DNA from: Scytalidium lignicola
Taxonomy: Eukaryota > Ascomycota > Leotiomycetes
Length of the DNA: 22,086 nucleotides
Reading direction: 5' to 3'
NCBI GenBank assembly: GCA_002812745.2
Contig: NCSJ02000503.1
Coordinates: forward strand, 1-22,086
A program made the position numbers and the translations under genes. The notes beneath the pieces are model-generated. The model saw only the letters and a program-made list of their open reading frames with translations. It was not told where the DNA came from and searched no databases. Below, in pieces: positions 8,290 to 16,138 of the stretch; positions within the stretch are counted from its first letter, which is position 1, and each line of letters begins with the position of its first letter.

Positions 8290-9110
8290 AGATATAGAAT
8301 ATATTTTATATTAAAGTTAAAAAGGTATCTTGACAAAAAATTGAGATATTAGTTAATAATATTATAAAGAGAAGAAATGCTTAAAAAGACAATATTTAAA
8401 GGGATAATTTCCAGACTAAACACCTTAAGCTTAATCATTAGTTAAAGCTTATATATATATAAGCAATTATAGATTTAACAGAACATTGTTATAAGGTTAT
8501 AGTAAATAACATAGTTTATAAGCTTAAGCTTGTTACTAAGACTAGTAGTTATAAATGCTTTATCTTATAAGTATATACTTGTTTGATAAACATACTTAAA
8601 ATAATAGATAATTCTCTTATCAAGTTGATAATTAACTTAATATACAACTTATAACAAAAGAATATCTTTGTTCAAGGATAACATTAATAGTTGATTTAGA
8701 AGAAGAGAACTGTTAGAGCTGTTAAGAAGAAACCTTAATATTATAAGAGTAATAGTTCTTAAGATAAGTTAACCCTTAAGAATAAAAGCCTTATATAAAA
8801 GTATAAAGAGTAAAGCTTTAAGAGAACTTATGTTAAAATAATATAGCTAAAGTAAGATTATAAAAAAAAAGCTTATAATTACGAAATATAATAATCAAAA
8901 CATTAAAAAAAGAAATTATTAATATGAATAAGAGATTAAATGAAGTTAAAAAAGTTATAATGTAATAAGGGAAATTATAAGAAAGAATTTATAACCTTAA
9001 AGTATAATAATTAAAACATTNAAAAGAGAAACTTTAAATTTGTATAAGAAGTTAAAAGTAGTCAAAGAGTAATTATAAAGAATAAACTATACAAGTCTCC
9101 TTTAATACTA
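8290..9110 (+). other. Long linker between RNase H and integrase of Gypsy B, with an internal duplication
   Basis: About 800 bp in which no known domain is seen. The translated text is Lys-rich. A copy of about 80 bp at 8873-8955 is repeated at 8990-9070 with a period near 116 bp. It may be a normal linker expanded by duplication, or an insertion too decayed to recognise. Confidence 0.45.
8873..9070 (+). repeat. Two imperfect direct copies, period about 116 bp
   Basis: TATAATAATCAAAACATT at 8887 corresponds to TATAATAATTAAAACATT at 9003, and the match continues for about 50 bp on the right (AAAAAGAAA...ATAAGAGATTAAA against AAAAGAGAAA...ATAAGAAGTTAAA). Confidence 0.65.
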
Positions 9111-9114
9111 AGGC

Positions 9115-10190
9115 AAAATATATATCCTAGATAATAATACAATAAGAATAAAGATATTGATTACAAATTATAATAATCTTATAACAAAGCATTTTGAAAT
9201 CTTAAAAACATTAGAATTGATTTAGTAAAAAGTATTTTTGGTTAAGCTTAAAAAAAAGATATAAAAATATTAAGTATATACTTATATTATTTGTTAAAGA
9301 ATAAAGGTAAGGCAATATACATTATATAGAATATTAACATTGTTACTTTACTTAGAATAATTATAAATAAAGATTTTAATAGACTTTATTATAAATTTAC
9401 CTTTAAACAAATAAAGTAATATAATATACAATTTATATTTAATTATTATTAATAAGTATATATAAATAATGTAATACATTCCTTATAAGAAGATGATTAT
9501 AATATTAAAATTAACAAAATTATTTTTATAGTATATTATTAAAGATTTTAATACCTTAAAAAGCATAATCTTAGATTAAAGACCTTAATTTATTAATAAG
9601 TTCTAAGCTTCCTTATGTTTTTACTTATAAGTGTNAAAAACACTTATTAACAACATTTCACCTTTAAAGTAATAAACAAACAAAAGTTCAGAATCAAACA
9701 TTAGAATATTATTTACAAGTATTTTGTTTATACAAACAAGATGATTAAGTATTAAAGTTAACTTTTACAAAATTTATATATAATAATAATATTCATAATA
9801 TTACTAACATAACTCTCTTTTGTAATATATATAGTTATAATCCTAAGATCTAAGTCAATGTTAAAGATAATATTATAAAAGAAAGAATAATTATTGTATA
9901 AGAAAAGATAAAAATATTGTAAAAAAAAAAGAGAAATAATAATAAAGTAATAATAAGAAGTTATAAAAGTATAAAAGAAGTATTATAACAAAAAACAAAA
10001 GTTAATAACATTTAAAATAAACAATTTTGTGATAATATTTATAAAGAATTTATAATAACAAAGACTTAACAAGAAGTTGTTAGATTAATATTTAAAACTA
10101 TTAGAAGTAGTCTAAGTTATAAGTAATAACTTTATATATAAGCTAAAATTACTTCTTAAAATAAAAGTATACTTAGTCTTTTATATATTC
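9115..10190 (+). pseudogene. Gypsy B integrase
   Basis: The H2C2 zinc-binding part lies at 9115-9320: an ITKHFEILKTLELI stretch, a YFWL-like segment, then IIC*RIKVRQYTLYRI. The core begins with DFIINLPLN at about 9385. A run of IIIN-YI-IM-YIPYKK follows, then IIKDFNTLKSIILD at about 9540-9575 (second catalytic Asp), FHL-S-NKQTK, and FIYNNNIHNI with TPF-like text at about 9780-9820. This is the order of a retroviral-type DDE core. After that come the Lys/Gln-rich C-terminal region and a LLLKIKVYLVFYIS segment (GPY/SH3-like) just before the chromodomain. Stops at Gln/Trp positions show it is inactive. It would have inserted the DNA copy. Confidence 0.82.
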
Positions 10191-10271
10191 TTCTTTGAAT
10201 TATACTATTATAAATCTAGTATAATACTAGAGTTCTTAAAAGGAAAAGCTATTGATAATGAAAATGAATAA

Positions 10272-10440
10272 GAGGTTAAAGTTATTTTAGATTATAAAGT
10301 TAAGAAGAATAGAACTTAGTAATACCTTATAAGGTGAAAAGGATTTTTATTAACAAAAGATATTTAAGAGTTATCAAAGTACTTGTGAAATGTTATGAAG
10401 AAGTTTAAAGAGTATAAAAAACAATATAAACAATTATTTA
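10272..10440 (+). pseudogene. Gypsy B chromodomain
   Basis: The frame reads EVKVILDYKVKKNRT, two stops, YLIR, stop, KGF, then ELSKYL, stop, NVMKKFKEY. This is the chromodomain pattern E-VE-ILD-R-W-YLVKWKG-...-WEP-NL-A-L; the stops TAG-TAA and TGA replace the aromatic-rich W/Q positions. In chromoviruses this C-terminal module directs integration to modified chromatin. Confidence 0.8.
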
Positions 10441-10469
10441 TAAAAGAAATAACCTCCTTAAAATCAATA

Positions 10470-11190
10470 TAATAGAAAGTTATAAGGAAAAGGAGTAAGA
10501 AGTAAAAAAGGTTGAATTAAGATTAAAGTACTTAAAGGTAAAGAGTTATCTACTTAATAGTAATACTTATAAATACTCTTATACTTATACTTCCTTTTCT
10601 TTAATAAAAGGTTATTATCCCTTTTACTACTTTTATTACTATTATTATTATTTTTACTATTACTATTATTATCATTAACAAGGTTATTAAGCTAAACAGA
10701 AGAAGTTGTAAATTTATTATCTTTAAACTAAAGATAATACCCTAAAGAGGTAAGGAGAGGATTAAGTACAAGGTTAACAAGGAGTATTATACTAAGGACT
10801 AAGACTAGGATAAGTATTATCAACTTAGAACACTTGTTAATAAAGTAAGTAAAGTAATAATAAAGAGTAATAAGGATATTACTCCCTTATACTCTTAAGA
10901 GATAAGAGTAAATAAGATGACGAACTAAAAGGATAGAAGAATTATTATCATTATTATCATCTGACNTTTTTTGACTTACTTAACTTAGTATTCTTTAAAG
11001 AGAATATGTCTTTGTCAGAGGATATATTATTGTTAAAGAGATTTACTTATAAAACATTAATAATATACTAACTAAAAGGAAAAGAAGAAAAAATACTTAC
11101 TATCTCTTGAATAATGTTATTTAGAACTTTGAAATAATTATTAATACTCCTTAAGATCTTATCAACTATACTTAACTTATTATTATCCAT
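10470..11190 (-). pseudogene. Stop-poor minus-strand frame, unrecognised low-complexity protein remnant
   Basis: I do not recognise it. The ATG at 11190 opens MDNNKLSIVDKILRS and about 40 codons without a stop. The frame continues past a TAG and a TAA, changes phase at the N next to a homopolymer at 10966, then runs about 165 codons to 10470 with only four stops. The text is Ser/Asn/Asp/Lys-rich (SDDNNDNNSS, then an Asn/Ser/Lys stretch over the microsatellite). Low-complexity sequence lowers stop frequency by itself, so this may be chance. Its position, opposite strand and just 3' of a chromodomain, parallels the antisense frame in element D. Confidence 0.25.
10625..10677. repeat. ATT/ACT trinucleotide microsatellite
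   Basis: Imperfect run of TTATTACTATTATTATTA type with ACT interruptions and one T-rich break. On the minus strand it reads as Asn and Ser codons. Confidence 0.85.
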
Positions 11191-11500
11191 CTTTTCCTTC
11201 TTGATTTCTTAATAAAGTATATTTTTAACATATTTAGTATATTTATGTTATATTACCTGAAAAGCAATAATAACCATAATATTGCTTGTTGTTATTTAGT
11301 TAATAAGCTAGAGTAGTTTATTCATATAATAATAATACTCTTTAAGAACNTTTTTTATACTTTTTATATTTATAAGTATACTCTTTATACTTGTTGTTAG
11401 TTTATAAAGTAAGACACTTAAGGTTAAGTTAAGTAAATAAAGACTTGTTGTACTATAAGTAATAAAAACATATGAGTTTTTCATGTTTCTTAGTTATAAT

Positions 11501-11979
11501 AAGCTAATTGTATGTTAATCGAAGAATTAATGAAAATGAACAAGGGAAACTCACTTAAAAGTTAAAAGATTTAATAAGAAAGATTATAAAAGTTAGTTAG
11601 AGAGTTCTTGATATGTTAAAAAAGAGAAGGGTNAAAAAGAAGAGAAATAAAGTACTTATATAATTATAACTAAAAGTAAAGAATAGTAGATGATAAGACA
11701 AGTATTTGTATAATACTATTTAAAGCTTAACTTTAAGCTTTAAAGAATTAAAAAAAGAGGAAAACTTATCTTGTAAAAGTAATAGATAAGATAATGAAAA
11801 GAGAAAAGGAAGAGAAAGAGAGTGATAAGGAGAGTTTATATAAACCTCTAGAAACATTAGTAATTATATATTATACTTTGCTTATTTAAGAACTTTAAAA
11901 TATTTATTAATCTTTACTTAATTCTACAATAATCTAAGAATTACTTTATAAGATTATTATACTAGGAGAATACTTATGT
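11501..11979. other. Unassigned AT-rich region
   Basis: No recognised domain on either strand. The plus strand has a Lys/Glu-rich patch at about 11800-11850 (EKRKGRERE), probably just purine-rich sequence. Confidence 0.4.
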
Positions 11980-12372
11980 TTGATCATGATTAAAAAGCTT
12001 AATATTAAGAATAACTTTATATTTATTATATTTAAATATTTTATGTTTACTTTGTTTGACTTTATATTATTAATAATAAAAGGAAGTAAGCAAAATGTTA
12101 AATCTTTACCTAAAACTTATACTCTTTCAGAAGGACTAAAAGAGTTAACAACCAGAAAGTATAAGAGAAATAGTAAAGTTATATTTGTACACATATGTAA
12201 AGCTTATTATTAATATAAAAGACTTGTATACTATAATATCAAAAGAATACCAAAGAGGTACATTGACTTAAAGATGTTATAATATTAAGTTATTAAACAA
12301 AGACACTATTTTAAGACTTTCACATTTAAAAGAAGTATAGAATTTAAGAATGATTTTTATATTTATAAACTT
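11980..12372 (+). pseudogene. Orphan Lys-rich coding remnant
   Basis: Not recognised. The first 77 codons (to 12213) are free of stops and end YKRNSKVIFVHICKAYY. The same frame can be followed through a few TAA codons (Gln positions) to about 12372, with YYNIKRIPKRYIDLKML and VIKQRHYFKTFTFKRS. The first 40 codons are hydrophobic and AT-biased and may be non-coding; the coding-like part begins near 12090 (LPKTYTLSEGLKELTTRKY). It lies left of element D and could be part of an older element that D interrupted. Confidence 0.35.
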
Positions 12373-12542
12373 TAGAAGAGGTATTAAAGGATATTAAGGG
12401 CTTATAACTCTTAAGGACAAAAGCCTTAAGAGAAGAGGATAATATTAAAACTTAGATTATAAAGCTTAGGAAGTATATATAATACACTAAGCATGTAAAC
12501 AGAGTATTAAGATAAGAGCTTGCTTTAAAAGTGCATAAGACT
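12348..12542 (+). pseudogene. Orphan coiled-coil-like coding remnant
   Basis: A third-phase frame overlaps the end of the previous remnant: TLEEVLKDIKGL, stop, LLRTKALREEDNIKT, stop, IIKLRKYI, stop, YTKHVNRVLR, stop, ELALKVHKT. Every stop (TAA, TAG) sits where Gln fits, and the charged, Leu-rich text suggests a long helix or coiled coil. It may continue the preceding remnant after a frameshift. Similar helical tails occur in several fungal transposase and gag proteins, so no family is assigned. Confidence 0.4.
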
Positions 12543-12843
12543 TGATGTATATAAGGGTAACCTAAGCTGTTATTATAATTTAGATTTTTTAAGAATTAGT
12601 TTAAAGAATAAAATAAGTTTAATTATTAATGTTATTACCTCCTTGATTATAATTCATTGTCTTTACCTTGAACTTAGTCTATAACATACTGATAATTTCA
12701 ATTAAAGTCATAAATCAACAGTTCTTAAGACTTATAGAATATAGTTAATATATTGTTAACTTTAAATTATTATAATATAACAATTAATCTTACTTTAGTC
12801 AATTTAATTAATACTAAAACTTTTATACCTTTAAGGCAATTAA
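12543..12843. other. Unassigned sequence left of Gypsy D
   Basis: I see no gene. It is AT-rich and ends ATTAA directly before the LTR. Confidence 0.4.
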
Positions 12844-12943
12844 TATTACAGGTTTTACTATAACACAGTAATTGGTGTAAGCTTGAGGCTTGATACACAG
12901 CAAAGTGTATATAAAGAACCTAACAATCACATGACATGAGTAA

Positions 12944-13013
12944 GACCCTGAGGACCTAAAGGGTTTAAGGGGTCCATAGACCTAGGAGACCTGAAAGGTC
13001 CAAAAGGTCCAGT
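12944..13013 (+). repeat. Degenerate ~9-bp tandem repeat in the 5' LTR
   Basis: About eight units: GACCCTGAG, GACCTAAAG, GGTTTAAGG, GGTCCATA, GACCTAGGA, GACCTGAAA, GGTCCAAAA, GGTCCAGTT. The units are GGACC or GGTCC in alternating senses. They are GC-rich in an AT-rich setting and stop 15 bp before the TATA box. The right LTR has the same array at 19763-19833. A promoter-proximal binding array is possible. Confidence 0.7.
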
Positions 13014-13027
13014 TAAACTTCATTATC

Positions 13028-13034
13028 TATATAA
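13028..13034 (+). promoter_or_regulatory. TATA box of the Gypsy D LTR promoter
   Basis: TATATAA in the context TATCTATATAAGCAC, conserved in both LTRs (second copy at about 19847). It is the better placed of two TATA-like sites; the other, GTATATAAAG, lies about 120 bp upstream. The transcript start would be expected near 13060-13075. Confidence 0.5.
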
Positions 13035-13222
13035 GCACTTTGTAAGAATATAAGAGTAAACTCCTTGTGTTCAACCTAAATACATTACCAGATCCTACCA
13101 TTGACTTAGTCGTTTGCTTGTGTACCACACGTTTCCATTGTCCCTGAACATTTACCTTACCCTTGGCTATCCAATAACCTGGATAGCGTAGTTTTGTAAC
13201 ATTTTGAACATTACCTATCTTG

Positions 13223-14560
13223 ATGAATCAGGATTTGGAAACAAACATACCAGTAAACAACAACAATGAACAACAACCTGAAAAAGGTTTTGAAGAAGGC
13301 TTTGAAGAAGAATCTGAAAAGGAATTTGAAGAAGGATTTGAAGAAAGTTCAAAGGATAGTTCTGAAAAAGACCAAGGTAAGAATCAGACTATCAAGGAAA
13401 CTAACATCCAAAAAGGAGTGTTAAAAGAAGTTGTTATACTGTTAAAGCAACCTACTAAGTCAACAAAAGGATCAACTATTAAAGAATCGTTAAGAGTTGC
13501 AAGAAAGAAACCAGTACCTCCAATACCCAAGCCAGACCCAAAACCAATTCAAGTACTAAGAACTTTAAGCTTAAACTCTAATCTAGACTCTGAACCAGAA
13601 GACAACATCAAACAAGTTCTAATGACAACACTTAAAGAAGTTAAAATCACCAGACTAAACCTGTTCTATAAGGACAAAAAGAAGTTAAAAGCATACCTTG
13701 CTCAGACAAGAACTTATTTGGTATTAAACAATTACTTATTGCCTGAAAATACATATAAGGTTCTATAAGCATCAACATACTTAAGAGGAGTAGTTGAAAC
13801 TTGGTTTTAACCCTTTAAGGACAAATGATTTACTACAAACGGAGGAACAACAAACCAAGGAGTAAAAAACATCCTTAAGAGTTAAGAGAATTACACAAAA
13901 GAACTTAAACAGTTGTATGAAGATGTTGATGAAAAAAGGAATACTAAAAGATGATTAACTCACCTTAGACAAACTAAGAGCCTTAGCAAATATGCAATAC
14001 TTTATCATTAGTATACAATATCAGTCAACTAGGGAGAGGAAGCATATATACACTAGTATAAGACCAAGCTCAAAAATTCCATTAAAGAAGAATTGTACCA
14101 ACAACCTGTAGTTACTACATTTGACACTCTTGTTGACTTGTCTATCAAAATTAGAAATGAACAATATAAGATAATCTTGAACAAGAAGGGTGAATCTTAC
14201 TTCAACTGTAAAAAGACTAAAGGTAAGAAAGATTATAATAACTTTATAGAGTTAGATGCTATAAAAAGAGGAAAGACCCTTAAAGGAAAAGGAAAGAAGC
14301 ATTATGAAGAAAAGAACAAGAAAAGAAATTCTTTTAGAATTTCCCCAGAAGAACTTGACAAAAGAAGGAAAAACAAGTTGTGTTTTAAGTATAAACTTTC
14401 TAAACATATAACAAATACTTATAAGAAGGACAATAAGTTAAGTATAATAGTTAAAGTTAAAACTATGCAAATCCTAAGAATTATAAATATCTTGTTAAAG
14501 TCTTCAAAAGAAGAAAGCTTGAACAAAGAGAGGAACTCCTCAGAAGAAGAAGAGGAATAA
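13223..14560 (+). pseudogene. Gypsy D gag
   Basis: Start chosen at ATG 13223 (MNQDLETNIPVNNNNEQQP), 21 bp inside the LTR; the TTG three bases earlier is not needed. The first 182 codons are intact: an acidic region with repeated GFEEGFEE-type motifs (residues about 22-48), a basic/Pro segment (KKPVPPIPKPDPKP), then FYKDKKKLKAYLAQTR, typical of the gag capsid start. After a TAA at 13766 the frame continues (YLRGVVETWF, *PFKDK) with stops at Gln/Trp positions, reopening at 14093. A CCHC knuckle lies at 14381-14422. The C-terminus is Ser/Glu-rich and ends at a double TAA. Gag would build the particle and bind RNA. Confidence 0.87.
14381..14422 (+). other. Gypsy D gag zinc knuckle, two ligands lost
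   Basis: CFKYKLSKHITNTY keeps Cys1 and His9 of C-x2-C-x4-H-x4-C but has Tyr at positions 4 and 14 (TAT from TGT). The Lys/Ser after the second ligand also fit a changed Gly pair. Confidence 0.8.
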
Positions 14561-16138
14561 TAAAATTTAGTAATTATACTAGAAATCATTGTTAAAACTG
14601 ATGCAGACGAAATGGTAATGGTAAAAATCCTAAAACTAGGTTTTATACTTATAAAAAGGATTTAACATATAAAATATCCTCAGAATCAAAAGGAGGCTAT
14701 TAGCCTAAATCAATAAAGATCTATATTAAGAGTTAGTAAAATCTAGATGATTATACTAATGAATTTCAAGGTTATATTGATAGAGTAATATCTTATTTTT
14801 AAAGAATTATTAATCTTGAAATATTATCTTATGATTAATATAAGAAGATTAAGAGGGTAAGAAATCCTGAACAAGAACTAACTTTATAAGACTGTATAAT
14901 AAGAAGAAGTAACTATTAAAGAACAAGAACTTAATCTTAAGGATCTTACTTTAGTTTATAAGATTAACTTACAAAGCATCATCATAAAGAAAAGATCACA
15001 TGAATTCCTTTTATTAGTAGAAAAAACTTAAATCTAAGATAACTTCAACTAAATGCTCAAGAACACTTAAATGGTAATAAAGAAAGGATTAAGCTATGTT
15101 GTGTAAGGGCAATATAACATATAACATGAAGGACTTTTGATGATAACTTTCTAACAAGACTATTTAAAAGTAGAAACATAATACAGAGAAATCTAAGGTT
15201 TAGAAAAATCAATAAAATAATTACTTAAAGTTGAGTAGTATTATACTTAACAAGAATAAAAAGAACTAGTAAAGATTGTTGTTAAACTAGCCAACTAGAA
15301 TATAGAAGTATTACTTACAATTAATAAACTAAAAGAAAATTCATTACTTTTGAAAGTACTTATTATATTACTAAAAAAAAGACAAACTACTATAAAGAAT
15401 TAATCAACAGTTCAACTAAGAAGTAACAATATACCCTTTAAATTCTGGAGGAAGAATTCTTATAATAAGTAATGTTTCTATTATTAAAATAAAAGAATGC
15501 CTTGGAAATAAAATAGTAAAATAAGTACAAGATATACACACATTCATAAACAACAAAAGCCTAAATAGACTAAGATTAAGAAATCTTGTAAAAAGACGAA
15601 TAACATTGTTTAAAAAGCTTNAAAGAAAATGCTAAAAACCTNAAAAATTAATAATAATATATTAGTTAACAATACTAAAAACATTAATCTTTATTCTATG
15701 AACAATNAAAAGTTTATTATATATCAATATAATGTTATACAAAAGGCTAATGAAAGCCTTGATTAATTCAGAAGTTAAAAAAGAACTTCATCAGTAAACA
15801 AGTTATAAAACAACTTAGACTTAACATAAGAGTTAAGGATAATAATTACTTAATATCATTAACAAATAATACCAAGGTTTAAAAGCATATCAACGTTCAA
15901 ACTCAGAACTTAGATATAAAGTATAATACAAACTACCAAGAAAAGATATCTTTTGATGTTATAAGGTTAAGAACATATCAGGTTATATTAAAGATTAAAT
16001 GGATGAGGAAGCATAATCTAATAATTGATTAGAGAACAAGTATAATTACCTTCTTAAAAGAAATTGTATCTTTAAGAGCTGTCCATGTTAACAATATCAT
16101 GAAACATATACTCGAAGAATATTATGAATAACTAAAAC
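14561..16138 (+). other. Gypsy D gag-pol linker region, protease expected but not identified
   Basis: Between gag and RT about 1.6 kb have many stops in all frames. The aspartic protease should be here, but I could not find a secure D-[ST]-G site. N calls at 15621, 15642 and 15707 lie beside A-runs and probably break the frame. Confidence 0.5.

Larger units (their letters stand above)
6890..10445 (+). mobile_element. Gypsy (Ty3/gypsy) chromodomain retrotransposon B, internal part, strongly degraded
   Basis: The order RT, RNase H, integrase, chromodomain on the plus strand is that of chromoviruses. I found no gag upstream and no LTR pair around it; the block at 6482-6681 could be its 5' LTR, but then gag is missing. 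Stops at Gln/Trp positions occur throughout, along with frame changes at A/T homopolymers. It is more decayed than element D. Confidence 0.85.
10446..11500. other. Unassigned region 3' of Gypsy B
   Basis: No family assigned. It contains a T/A-rich trinucleotide array and, on the minus strand, a frame with unusually few stops (separate entries). It may be the 3' non-coding part of Gypsy B or an unrelated fragment. No LTR is seen. Confidence 0.45.
12844..13201 (+). repeat. Gypsy D 5' LTR
   Basis: 358 bp, direct repeat of 19663-20020. It contains a 9-bp-period repeat (12944-13013), a TATA box (13028-13034) and the CpG-retaining 3' end ATAGCGTAG. It would serve as promoter of the element. Confidence 0.95.

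Noticed and set aside
12944..13013. Nuclear-receptor-like half sites (AGGTCC)
   Set aside because: Fungi lack that receptor family, and the units are better described as a degenerate 9-bp tandem repeat.
13220..13222. TTG as start of Gypsy D gag
   Set aside because: An ATG follows directly at 13223 in the same frame, and nothing supports a non-ATG start.
14561..16138. Protease of Gypsy D
   Set aside because: Several D-x-G-like triplets can be read in one frame or another, but none has the flanking LIDSGA-like context, so no call was made.
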